This document shows, piece by piece, positions 23,670 through 35,448 of a stretch of 64,000 nt of DNA (the first letter of the stretch is position 1; every line of letters begins with the position of its first letter). The translations under genes and the position numbers were made by a program. The stretch comes from Brachionus manjavacas. Its lineage: Eukaryota; Rotifera; Eurotatoria; Ploima; Brachionidae. The stretch covers positions 2,401,501 to 2,465,500 of the forward strand of contig JAHQIY010000005.1 of assembly GCA_019054805.1 (NCBI GenBank), given 5' to 3'. The notes under the pieces were generated by a model that saw only the letters and a list, made by a program, of their open reading frames with translations, did not search any database and had not been told where the DNA came from.

Positions 23670-23759
23670 TAAAATAATTAAAACCAATCAAGATTAGCTT
23701 TAAAGAGTGATTCATTTGAAATTTTATTTGAAAACATAGAAATAAAATTTGCAATTATA

Positions 23760-25119
23760 GAAATTATTTTTATATAAATTAGTTAATAAATATTTTTGAT
23801 AAATTTTTATTTTTGAATTTAAATTTTTTTAAAGTTTTTAATTGTAGATGGATAATAAAGTATTAGTTGCTTCAACGAATAGTTTATTTATCAGAAGCTA
23901 ATTTATCTTTAAAAGCATGATATAGAAAATACCATGATATAGAAATGTAACATGGTATTTTCTTCAAAATCCTCTCTTATTAGCATTCTTTCGTGTCAGA
24001 CACATACAAAAAGAATGAATATTAAGCAAAGTTAATAAATTTTTCAATATTTTTATTTACCTGTAAAAAAATTCCTGAAATTTAACTAATATTTTAATTA
24101 AAAAAGGATTATTTTATACAAAATAAAATATGTTTACTTGTGGCTTCAAAAATTTAAATACTGTGAAAATAGTAAGGCGGTAAAATGTCATTCCGTAAAA
24201 AGATTTATTAATGTCATATTTATTAAATCTAAAAAATCATACTTCTGTATTCTTCTATGAACATTGTTTGTTTTTTTCGTATAATTTGATTTAAAAAAAT
24301 GTAGATGCAAGTCAATGCTTTGAAAATATAGATATAAAATTTCAGAAAAATATTTTTAGATTAAATAAATTAAAACTTCGCTCATTAAGAGCCAATTTTA
24401 ATTATAATATTTTCAAGTTAAAACTTAAATGTGCTTTCCCACTTTAAAAAAAAAAATCATCATTAATATCTCTTTTATAAACTGTCTTTTGGCTGTCATT
24501 TAAATTTACATAGCACTTGATATAAATAAATTGACTATCCTTTTGTGATGCCTCAAATTTCAATTTTTTTCTCTAAGGAAACTATGATTATCAAATTAAT
24601 GGTCTTGTTTGACTTCTAGACGACTAAGAACATAAAAACATGATAAGAAAAGTAAGTGAAGAAACGATAATTACAAACAAAAAATTTAAATCTTCTTTGT
24701 TTTTTATTTAAAATTACTTGAAATTTAACTATTTATGGATATTTATGCCTCGATTAAAATAAATTGATAGTTCAAAATTTTTAAATTTTTATTTTACTTT
24801 TTTAGAAATTGTTTTTTTCAATATTGAAATGACAAATAAGAATAACTTCATATAAAAATCTATTAAATGAATTGCATATTATTTTAGAGAGTTTTTTTTT
24901 TATAAAAATAATCTAAGATATTATTGATTACAAACTCAAGATATCAAGTTAATTGTTGAAATATATATATTAACACTAAAATCGTCTTTATAATTTTCTT
25001 ATCTTTACTTAGACTAGCAAAACGTTTTATTTTTTTATTAAATAAAAACCCTAGCGGCTTGTTATTTTTTACTAGCTTTTTACTCGCAAATTTTATAAAG
25101 AAAATTTATTTGAAGTGTT
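23760..25119. other. AT-rich spacer between SLC52 paralogues B and C
   Basis: No coding frame, RNA gene or clear repeat seen, apart from a local inverted pair around ACCATGATATAG/AACATGGTATTTTC near 23931-23960. Confidence 0.55.
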
Positions 25120-27631
25120 ATGGACGATCAGAACGAACAAAACGTACCTGTATGGAAACAAATAGTCAACGACTTTAAGCTTTATAATTCAAATGTAAAT
25201 TGGTTCGTTTTTGTTCTTGTAATAATATTTTCTTGGGGAGGGTGGATTGAAATTTTTGGTAAATATTTTTCAAATAAAAATGGTGAATAAAATTTTTTTT
25301 AAGGAATATGGGCTGAATTGCCGCTGATAGTAAACTCTCTACCAGAAGGTTGGCGATTGCCAAGTATACTCACTGGCGCAACTCAAATTGGACAGATTGG
25401 TTCTTTGGCCTATCTATTGCTTAATCAGATTACTCCAAAACATTTTTCCCTAAAAAGGATCATTTTTGTTAAATTGATAGCTACAACAGCTTCAACATTA
25501 ATTCTTAGTTTCGTATGGAAAAAGACATTTTTCATTTTTGGCGAAGAAAGAAGTGTAGGTCTTCTATCTTTGGTGCTAGTTTTTGCCTTGTGCGGTAAGT
25601 TTTAAACAAAATCACTCGAGCTGAACATTTTAAAAAATAGTTTTTTTCAAAAATGATCTTCCGAGTGAACGCTTAATATTTAAAAGGTGATAAAATATTT
25701 TATTATTTTTTAAGATGGATTTTCCACTATTTCAACAATTCCTTTTATAACAAAATTCTTTAAAAAAGAATACATAATTCCATACTATATCGGAGAAGCC
25801 TTGTTTGCACTGATACCAAGTGTTATTGCTATTATACAAGGTGCAGGTGATGATTTAGGGTGCCAGGATGTAGTCACAAGTGTACAAAAGCTTGACAACT
25901 TTTCTAATACTTATTTTTTAAATGAAACTTTTTTGGAACCGATTGCTTTGAAGCCAATTTTTTCTGTAAAAACATATTTTTTGATAATATTCGGTTTCTT
26001 ATCTATGAGTTTAATCGCATTTACGCTACTTAATTCTTCAGTTGTGAAAAAAGAAAAAAATAGAAAACCTAATGGAAAATTTGACAATTTGTGTGTCAAT
26101 GAATTTGATAACCCACTTTTGCACAAGCCGCAATTTCAAAAATTGGAAACACAACACCGAACAGAAAAGAATCTACTTTTATCTTTAAATTTTCTTATTA
26201 CATTCTGTTTTTATGGCATTTTACCAGGTGTACAATCATACTCAACATTACCGTATGGAAATAATGTATTTCACCTATCTATAAATTTAAGTAAGTAAAT
26301 TTTGAATATTTTTGACTCAAAATTTTGCAGATTAATTTTAAAAAATTACCCTTTTATTTAACGTATTATTTTTATAAAAAAAAAATCAAATTTTTTTTTA
26401 TTATTGGAATTTTTTTAAAATAAATAAATTAATTTTTTTTTATTAATTTAGATAAATTAATTTTGGTCAAAGATTATGAAAGAACAGTTCGAGCATCAAA
26501 TCTTTTCTTTATTCATCAATTCATAAATTGAAAATTAGAAAAGGTTGAAGTTGAACAATCAAATAATATTTTATTTTTAATTCATAGATATTATAAATCA
26601 GTAAAATTAATAAAGTTGATTTTTTTATTTTTGTCAGACTAAAGTGGGGCATCGCGAAATTTCATAATTAACTTACAATTCAAAAGATAAAAAAGATGTT
26701 ATTGCTTATATTTTAAATGAAACAAAGTGAAAAAATTTTATTGCACCTAATGCAAAAGTCTGCAAAAAATCTGCAAATTTCTGCAAATTAATTGCGTATT
26801 TAATTTCTATACTTTTTCATGGGGTACAATTGTGCAGAAATTTGCAGAGTAAGTTTTATATGAAATTTAACAAAAATAGCGTAAAATGGAAAATCATTAG
26901 TCCTACAAATATATTTAAATTTTTTCAATCTAAATAAGTGATTCAAATAAAAAAATCTTACAGCTCAAATACTAGCAACTTTTTTCTATTTAAGGAGATT
27001 TGGTAGATAAAGCAAAGGTTCTAAAAAAGATTGCTACTGATTTATTTTTTTAATTTTATTAGAGCTTCAAATTGACCATCTGTATATTTAGAATTATTTA
27101 AATTTTGAGCGAGTTTCAAAATGTGTTAGTCCTTTAAGTGCTACAATATCAACAAACTCTGTGCTTAATTTTGATTTTTTTTATTTAAACAAGAATATCA
27201 AAAAATTTTTAAACCAAAAATATTCTACTTAAGGTAACATTTTGCTCCCGATTGCCATTTTTTTGTCTGTTTGGTCCTATAATGTATCATTAAAGCAGAT
27301 ATTAATCGAATTTTTGGTAGCAGTCATGTTCTCGGCTTATATTGTTTTTATCAGTTTTAAAAGTCCTTGTCCACCATTTTTGAACACAAAATTTGGACCG
27401 GCGATGGTATGTGCAAGCTGGATCTTATCTCAGGCGATTTTTATGCGAGTGCGGTGCATTATTTCAACCCGTTTGGAACGTTTTGGTGAAAATATTTTGC
27501 TCAAATCTGGTTCATTGACACTTCTAGGTGAAGTAGTAGGCGGAATTTTGATATTTATAGTAGTAGAAAAATTCCGAATATTTGAAGAAAAACCTGAATG
27601 TGTGTTTGATCTAAGCTATTGTAAATCTTAA
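25120..27631 (+). CDS. Riboflavin transporter SLC52-like, paralogue C
   Basis: Four exons: 25120-25258, 25304-25594, 25715-26290 and 27234-27631. The phases join to 467 residues. The start ATG gives MDDQNEQNVPVWKQ before the first helix. Family blocks are [55 protein letters not shown] and KSPCPPF. The last intron (26291-27233, 943 bp) is far longer than any other in the array. It contains an inverted repeat around TGCAAATTTCTGCA (near 26775 and 26835), suggesting a MITE insertion. AATAAA follows within 15 nt of the stop. Multi-pass membrane transporter; substrate inferred from the family. Confidence 0.9.
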
Positions 27632-27944
27632 GCATATTCAATAAAATTCTATGTCAACGTTGATTGTTTTTGTTTTTTTATAATTTATTATAAAAAATTT
27701 TCTTAAAATAAATATTCAAAATTATTTTTTGGAATTTTTGAAACAATCCTTGCTTTAGAAAGGTAAAAAAATGCTTTCAATTTTTTTGCTTCATTTTATT
27801 TCTATAATTTAAAATTAAATCTTCAAATTTAAACTAAATTAGAATTTTTAGCCGCCGTAAATTATTTCAATTAAATAAATTATTTTAACTGAAATATTGA
27901 CTCATGAAATCTGAATATTTTGGTTCTAATTTTAAGATTCAAAA

Positions 27945-29672
27945 ATGGATCGAATCGATCAAATAGAGCTCATATCTGATGGAAATATTTTTCAATTCAA
28001 ATCGGCCAATTCATTCAAAAATTATTTTTCTAGAATTAAAATTGGAGTTTTTATTTTAATTTGCTTGTTTACACTAGGTAAGTTTAAATTAAATGAGTAA
28101 AACGCTTTAAAAAAATATTATTAATTCCAATCACCTTTTGCTTTTTAATTTTTTTCTTAGAAAATTACAAAATATTTTTTTCTAAAAATATTTATTCTAA
28201 TTAAACTTAGTTTAACAACCCTATTTATAGCATTAAATTTTAAGGCTCATGGTTAGACATATCAGGTAAATGGAAATTTTAAAAACCAAGTAACCAAAAA
28301 CTAAATATAAATCAAAATAGGCATTTGGTGTGAGTTACCTTTAATGATTCATGAGCTTCCAGAAGGATGGCGGTAACATTTTAATTTTAAAATATTCCTT
28401 TTTATTTCGATTGTTTATTTTGACCTAAAACAAGATTACCTTCAATTCTATCAGCAATATCTCAGTTTGCTCAAATAGGACCTTTTATGTATCTTTTAAT
28501 TAGATATTTTTTTCCAACCAAAATCGACAATGCCAAAGTCATTTATCTGATTCTGATTACCGGTGCCGTTTCTTGCATACTTCTAGCCTTTTTTTGGAAT
28601 AAATCAACTGTAGTACATGAAGAAAAACGTAGCATTTACCTCTACACTTTTCATTTTACGCTATCGCTTCTTGGTAGGTTGAATTAAAAAATTTAAATAA
28701 ATTAATCCAATTTATTAAGATGGGATGTCGACTTTAACTTTTTTGCCATATATTGGAGAATATTTTGCCAAAGAGTACATTTTACCAAATTACATAGGAG
28801 AATCGTTTTCTTCGTTAGTTCCAGCTGTTTTAGCTTTAATTCAAGGTTTTCACGAGGAAGATTGTGATTATCTTGATCAAAATAAAACATCTACATTTAC
28901 AGTTCCAAAAAATGCCTACAAACCCAAATATTCAGTTTCAGTTTATTTTCTTTTAATCTTCTTTTTGCTATTGATAAGCATAATGGCTTTTTCCTATTTA
29001 AATTTCTCAAACTATGCTCGACGAGCCAGAAAGAACCGATTTTCATGGGTGTCTACTGAGTTTGCTTTGGGTGAAGACATTGAAGAAGATACTGCTAGAA
29101 GAGACAAAGAAATGCAACAAAAACTAAATATAAAAGAAAAAGAAAAAGAAATTCAATTTTTGTTTATATTGACATTTATGATAACTTTTGTGTATTATGG
29201 CTTTCTTCCAGGTTTAATGTCTTATTCAACAGTTCCTTACTCAAACAAATTTTTTCATTTATCTATTAATTTAAGCAATTTGCTCTTACCTTTTTCAATC
29301 ATTTTATCGATATTTTCTTATGAAGTAAGCATTCAAAGAATCTGTTTGGAATCAATTTTGCCATTTATTTTGGCATTTTACATTTATCTGATCTCTGTTT
29401 TTAGTCCGTGTCCACCTTTTGTAACTAATAAAAATGAAATAGGAGGCTATTTGATAGTTATTTGTTGGATAGTCAGTAGTTTTTTCTTTATGCGAATAAG
29501 GTGTCTAATAGCAACTAAGCTTGGTAAATACGGCAAGAATATATTGCTTAAATTAGGCTGTTTTACAATACTTGGTCAAGTTTTTGGTGGTCTCATTATA
29601 TTTATGATGGTCGATTATTTAAGGTTATTTATTGATAAGCCTAAATGTGCCCCGATAAATTTTTGTTATTAA
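27945..29672 (+). CDS. Riboflavin transporter SLC52-like, paralogue D
   Basis: Five exons: 27945-28077, 28245-28265 (only 21 bp), 28321-28372, 28435-28673 and 28720-29672. The product is 465 residues. The micro-exon encodes SWLDIS, continuing into GIWCELPLMIHELPEGWR. Further blocks are GMSTLTFLPYIGEY, NYIGESFSSLVPA, GLMSYSTVPYSN and FSPCPPF. The whole C-terminal half is one exon, unlike A and C. The cytoplasmic loop is acidic and then lysine-rich (GEDIEEDTARRDKEMQQKLN). AATAAA lies about 15 nt after the stop. Last gene of the array. A gene finder would probably miss the micro-exon. Confidence 0.9.
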
Positions 29673-29719
29673 AATTTTTTATTAATAAAATCTTATTTGG
29701 AATTTTTTTGTCAATTTCA

Positions 29720-31210
29720 TGAAGTCTTTCAGGTAAAAAATTAAGCATATTTTAATCCAAAATTCTAGCGATTAATTCTAGCAAAAAATTTAAAGTAAAG
29801 CAAAATATTTAAAAATTAAAAAATAAATTGATAATATCAAAAATTTTGAAAATTTTTAGCATTAAAATCTAAAAATAAAAAAAATTTAATATTTCGTACT
29901 GTTTCAATCAATATTCGATCTATTCTCTAGATTTAAAAAATTAATCTGTTTTTTTGCTTTTGTTTTCTTTTATAAATTAAACAGTAATTTTCTTAAACAG
30001 TAATTAATAATTAAAAAAAAACTGGGATTCAATCTAATAAAATTAAGTTTTATTCTAAGTTTTAGTTGTTATTTAGTTTTTTTATATTAAGTGTAATTTT
30101 TTGCTCCAAATTTAACCGCCGCATTTTATATAATCTTTTTTTTAATTAATAAAATTTCAAGTTATTCTATTATCTTTAATTTAAACTATATTTGCAAGTA
30201 AAAAAATTAACTAACCTTCAAATAAATGACTGGATAGTTGATAGTTGATAAGGTGCAAAATAAATCTTGATCAACTTAATCATGTCGTTACAACATACAA
30301 TACATTTTTTCCTAATCTAATTTATTTGATATCATATTTTTTAGCTATTGTTAAAATAAAGTTAATATATTGAAAAATATTAATTATAAAAAGGACAGTC
30401 TTAAAATTTGGGAAGATTTTTTCATTATAATTGATAATGTTTTATGTAATTGATTAAATTAAAATATCAAATTTTATATTAATTTGGAACTTTTTTTCGT
30501 CTAATTTACTAGATTTTATTTTGTTTAAGGAATTTTTTAAACATTATTAAATTTTTTATTGTTTTATAAAAATAATAATTTCAAAAACTTAACAGATGAA
30601 AAAACTATTACTAACTAAGAGTAACGCTATTACTTTCTTTTTTTAGTAAATAATTAATTTTCTATATCATTAATTTAAAATTTATTATGAATTCTTTTTT
30701 GTTTCTAATTTTGAATTATATGATCAATTATAAGTTAACATTTAAGTACATATTCTGTTTATTAAATTAATATAACAGCGGAACAATAAATTAATGTTAA
30801 ATGAATTTTAAATTAATGATATTAAAATTAATTATTTAATAAAAAAAGATGATCCTAAAATTTACTAAAAAATAAAAGGGAAAATTAGCATTAATATTTT
30901 TTTATTTGTTAAATTTTTAAAAATTGTTCTCAAAAATAAACTTAGAATAAAATTCAAATATCCTTTTTAAATTAAATCATTTGAAAGTTTTATCGGTTGT
31001 CTTTTTTTTTTTAAATTTAAATATTTTTAAATCCTTTTTTATTTCTGTCGAACTTTTAAAAGAATTATGGAGTAGATTTTCTTGAATTTTTAACCAAATA
31101 AAGTTCAATATTTTTTAATTTATTTTTTGATTTTAAAAAAGAAAAAAAAATAATGTTTGATTGTTATTAATAAAACCAATTTTTTATTGGCTTTTTTTTC
31201 TTAAAACTAT
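29720..31210. other. AT-rich gene-free region
   Basis: Long runs of A/T with almost no GC. No frame, RNA gene or repeat boundary could be supported. Confidence 0.6.
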
Positions 31211-31221
31211 ATTGAATAATT

Positions 31222-31600
31222 CAAACAGAAAAATTTGAATTTTTTCTATCTAAACCTGAATCTAAAACAATTTTCTCATAATTAATCTCAGAATCACTAT
31301 CACGAGACTTTAAATCACTTCTTCCATTTTGACTCTTCTCAATTGCAAATTCATCATCATTATCTAGAATTTAGATTTCATCCTGATAAATCTTGATACA
31401 ATTTTTAAATTTCGAATCTTCTCTCGGGTAACATTTTTGATTCGAATAATAATTCTCCATCAGAACTAATTGAATATTCAAAGTCATCATCATTTTCAGC
31501 ATCATCAACTAAATGAGCAATAGCATCTTTATTTGAATCTCCATTAAAAGATTCTCTACCATGAAAAAAATTTTTCCGTTTTAGTTCTTGGTTGGTAAAT
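31222..31600 (-). pseudogene. Acidic coding relic
   Basis: Two minus-strand frames carry protein-like acidic sequence. The upstream one reads HGRESFNGDSNKDAIAHLVD, then DDAENDDDFEYSISSDGELL, and ends RRFEI stop. After a frame change comes LDNDDEFAIEKSQNGRSDLK, then SRDSDSEINYEKIVLDSG, then a stop near 31222. No intron joins them cleanly. Acidic D/S-rich N-termini occur in piggyBac-type transposases, but no domain is visible here. The call is a decayed gene piece of unknown origin. Confidence 0.35.
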
Positions 31601-31845
31601 TTAGCGAGTAAGACGATTATTGTACCTCCACATCAACTAATATCAGTAAACAAAATTCAAAAAATAATTCTTAAGCCATAAAAACCTTAATGGCGTTGTA
31701 ATTTTAATATATTTAATTGTAAGTAAAATTAATAACAAACTTTTTAGTATTTATTATCATAGTGTATTTAAATGTGAAAATCTGCACTTGTTATTTCTAA
31801 AAATTAAAATTTGATGAATTTAAATAACGTAATCACCCGAATTGA

Positions 31846-31888
31846 GTGACATGTCTTTAAAATAGAGTACTCTATTTTAGTGACATGT
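31846..31888. repeat. 20-bp perfect palindrome between direct repeats
   Basis: 31859-31878 is the perfect palindrome AAAATAGAGTACTCTATTTT. It is flanked by direct copies of GTGACATGT at 31846-31854 and 31880-31888. It may be the tip of a foldback element. Confidence 0.6.
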
Positions 31889-31899
31889 AATAAAAAGTG

Positions 31900-33270
31900 A
31901 ACACATTTTAAAACTATTAACAATAGTTTATAAAAAATAAAAGCTTAAAGAAAAATAAAAAATAAAATTCAATTAACTATGTTTTTTAACTATGTCTAAG
32001 TCCGATGTTTTTTTTTTAACATGGGTTAATTAAATTTTGTAAATTGGGAGTGAGAAAGAATGAATAAACAAAACAGAATAATTATTAATAATTTTATTTT
32101 ATTTTAAACTGCATCCAAAGTAAAAAGGAGTCTTAATTAGTCTTAAAAGGGCTAAAAAGTTTTTCTTTTATCCTCAATTGATTTATCTTCAATTCATTTT
32201 TAAGCCAAAACTAACCTAATAAAAACGATTTATAAGACAGTTTTCATAATCTCTTTTCTGAATCAAATAGATTTTTTTATGAAAATTATTTAAATGTCAG
32301 AATTTTGTAAATTAAGAAAAATGTATTCAAATGAAATTGCTTCAAATTAAGACTCATTAAGTTTGCTTAGAATCTTTAAAATTGATTTAATTAACTTATT
32401 TTGAAATAATTAAGCAAATTCAAAAATTTCCAAAAAATCAAAATTTTGTCTCAAAAATAATAAAATCAGTTAAGTAGGTAAACCCTTATTTAGGTTTCAT
32501 AAAGGTAGTTGGTCCATTTTATTTGTTCAAATAAAAAAAAAAGTCCAAATTCACCAAGATTTGCGATTAGAAAAAAATCAGAAGCTATGATTAGAAAAAA
32601 AAACCTTTTTATAAGCTTTCAAAACTACATATTTTAGAATTAATAGAATACTTTAAAATGAGACTCATTTCTATAAAAAATATCAGATAATTTTCATTTT
32701 TTATTTTTTTAATATATTTTTTAGATTTTAAAGCTTAACAATAATTAAACTTCTTGAATAAATTAATAATCTAAAAATTTTTACCTCATCAATTAATAAG
32801 ACTGAAAACTACTTAATTAATTATTTCCTTAAAAAATGAACTTTTTCGTAGATAATGGGTACCAATCATGGAAAGACAAATGGGAATTTTAATTATTTTT
32901 ATACTAAATGGGAATTTTAATTATTTTTGTCATGTTCCTTTTTGTACTTTTCGTACTTTTTGGCTATTTCAATCATTATATTAAAAATTAAACAGTATTT
33001 AAAGTGAAGCACTTTTTATTTGAAATTTTCACGAAATTAGTGGACTTGTGGAGAATTAAAATAATAAATGTTGAAAAGTCATGTTACATGATCTTTGTAA
33101 AACTTTTAGCAGAAAAAATTTATCTTGATATCAAAGTTTACGGTTTCAATTTAATTTATGAGCCATAAGTTAAGTTTCTAGGAATTACGTTTGACTTCAA
33201 ACCAACATTTGGTATAATGGCGGATCTGTCTGTCTGCAGTAAGATGAGTTTTTTTGACTGAAATTTTCAT
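31900..33270. other. AT-rich spacer
   Basis: No gene seen. A 28-bp tandem duplication (AAATGGGAATTTTAATTATT at its start) occupies 32878-32933. Confidence 0.55.
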
Positions 33271-33273
33271 TTT

Positions 33274-33408
33274 TTAACACTGGAAGCATCAAAAAAGTCA
33301 GCATTTTTCTTTAAAAAAGTATCTATTACTTAATAAGATTACTTATATTATTTAGATGTTTTGGATTAAAAAAAAACATTAAAAAATGCTTGGTGCTTCT
33401 AGTGTTAA
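33274..33408. mobile_element. Short MITE with TTAA flanks (piggyBac-like)
   Basis: The 127-bp segment 33278-33404 starts CACTGGAAGCATC and ends GGTGCTTCTAGTG, an imperfect inverted terminal repeat. TTAA lies on both sides (33274-33277 and 33405-33408). TTAA duplication is the hallmark of piggyBac-type transposition. A similar end, GATGCTTCTAGTGT, occurs at about 12043. Confidence 0.6.
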
Positions 33409-33864
33409 TAAAAAACTAGGAGACAATTGCACCAAAATTTAATTTTTTTTACTGGAATTCCAGTAAACCACATAATTTCATTTTAGGCTTTAAGTTAGCA
33501 TTCATATGTTTTTTGTTTGAGTCTAATTTTATCTAGATTGAATAAACAGAAAAATTTATGTTCAAAATCAGGTTGTAGCCAAATATCACAGAAAAAATAA
33601 CCATATTTATTACGATAAGAATTTACAAAAAAAAATTCGACTTAAGAAAAAATTAAATATTAAATACAAAAATTAAAGTTATCAAAGATAATTAAAAAAT
33701 AAATCAATTATTTTAAGACAAAGTCAACTAATAAAAGAAAGATAGAATAAAATATAAAAGAAAGAATAATAAGATAGATAAATAAGATACTCTGCTTATA
33801 TAGCATGGTTTAAGAACTAAAGAAGAAATAGTTAGCTAGAAACAAGCTTTGTATTCTTACACCA

Positions 33865-34020
33865 GTTTGACAAAAAATGTAAAATCACTCAGTTTTGCCT
33901 CAACATGTCACTAACCAAACTCGTTTGGAGTCTGTTAGTAATTTATTTTAAAAATTAAAAATTTGGTTATTTAAAAATTTTGGAGTGAATAAACATTTTA
34001 GTTATAATGGCAGAATGGTT
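33865..34020 (-). repeat. LINE-derived fragment, same family as 37.3 kb
   Basis: Shares GAGTCTGTTAGTAATTTA and a TTTTGGAGTGAATAAACATT stretch with 37362-37430 (GCAGTCTGCTAGTAATTTAA, TTTTGGAGGGAATACACATT). The plus-strand match corresponds to minus-strand LINE coding. Heavily decayed. Confidence 0.5.
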
Positions 34021-34132
34021 TGTTATGTTAAATGTAAGAGGAAATAGAATGAATTGTCTAAAATATGTCCAACTAAAAACTTTTCAAATTATTTGAATTC
34101 ACAATTCAACTTTTTCTTCACCTCTCTCTTTA

Positions 34133-34616
34133 TTAACCATATTTAAAAACCTATTTAATTGGGCGAACCCACAGATCCATAGCAGCTCATTCTATCAGTC
34201 CGGGCCGGCCAGAGGAATCAGGGGGCACACGAAGAGACTGTCCGGTCAGGCCACAACCAAATGTATGCAGAGGGACAATTTCTTTCCTAACAGGGTTGTC
34301 AATGAGTGGAATGCTCTGCCCGCTGAAGCCCCAGACTCCTACTCAGTCAAACAATTCAAGAATCGCTACGATGCCTTCGTGACCCGTGACCAAGTTTTTA
34401 CCACATAACAATTTTAATTTCAATTTAATTTGATCTAACAATATCTTTTATAAACCATTTTTAGTTCCTTAATAATGTCTGTTGACTCTAAAAACTTACA
34501 AGTTCTTGTATTTTTATAATTTTCCTTGTATAGCGCAATGTGCTACCATAGACCACCTCCTAGTAGGTTGCCTGCGCAAGCTTGATTGTCGTAGCTTTAA
34601 TTATTAATATTTTTAT
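34133..34616 (+). pseudogene. 3' end of a CR1/L2-like LINE: last 92 codons plus 3' UTR
   Basis: The frame 34133-34408 has no internal stop. It shows FNWANPQIHSSSFYQSG, then RGIRGHTKRLSG, NFFPNRVVNEWNALPAEAPD and SVKQFKNRYDAFVT, then TAA. This is the characteristic C-terminal block of CR1/L2-like elements and aligns with the LINE at 61.7-61.95 kb. The 3' UTR (GTGCTACCATAGACCACCTC, then CGCAAGCTTGATTGTCGTAG) matches the relic at 52.07-52.15 kb. The 5' part of the element is absent (5' truncation). Confidence 0.8.
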
Positions 34617-34884
34617 TATCAACTGATATAATCTGTTTAAGAACCTTTTCAATAAATTTTTTTTCTCATTTTTTATTTTTGTTTTTTCTATTAACAATTT
34701 TGAAATCAGCTCATGGTTTGCCTAAAAAGTCTGAGTCTTCGTTTAAGCCCTCATGGTCTGGTTTAATAAATTCTAAAAATTGAATAATCTAATAAAGTTA
34801 ATACAAATTATTTTTCATTTGATTAAAATATAAATTTTTAGAAAAGATCATGGATGTTTCAGGAAAGAAAGAAAAAATAGTAAG

Positions 34885-35200
34885 GTAGCAATCACACAAT
34901 GGAGTCGGGTATGTCTCACTTAACGGGCATTACTCAGTCCTGCACTGAAATATCTCTCATTCAACTCAAAATGTTGTTTCGAGATTGTTGGTAATTTTAA
35001 TTTATTTTAGGAAATATCACATTTAAGTTTTAAGATAAATCGAACTGCTGGATTTTGAATGACTTGTATTTTTTTAATTTTAGTTTCAGAGAATGAGTTA
35101 AGACATGGGAAAGTATAATCTAAAATAAATCCAACTAAAGATTTATAGACCTTTCCTAAAGTTGTGTGGTTTAGAGGCCATTTTATTCGAGAAGATCTTA
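34885..35200 (-). pseudogene. LINE reverse-transcriptase C-terminal fragment
   Basis: On the minus strand it reads KWPLNHTTLGKVYKSLVGFI, then LDYTFPCLNSFSETKIKKIQ and VIQNPAVRFIL. This is the LYKSL..LDY...LQ.IQN pattern of Jockey-superfamily LINEs. FELNERYFSAGLSNAR follows near 34960. The same stretch recurs at 37.26-37.58 kb. Confidence 0.7.
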
Positions 35201-35448
35201 ATTCTTCTTGAATTACAACGTTCCTTAATTTTATCTATCATTGAATTAAAATTTAATTTAGAACCAAAATTTGTACCAAAATCTTGGTTTCTCTTTGTTA
35301 ATATTTTTTTTTATTAATTTATTTAAAAAAATGATTAAGAAAATGATTTTCCAAGACAGTTCAGAATGGCGGCGCCTTCTTCTCAGTCTCCATTGTCGAA
35401 AAAAAATGTGTACAATTAGAATAGAAATTATTTTAATTTTAACGTAGT

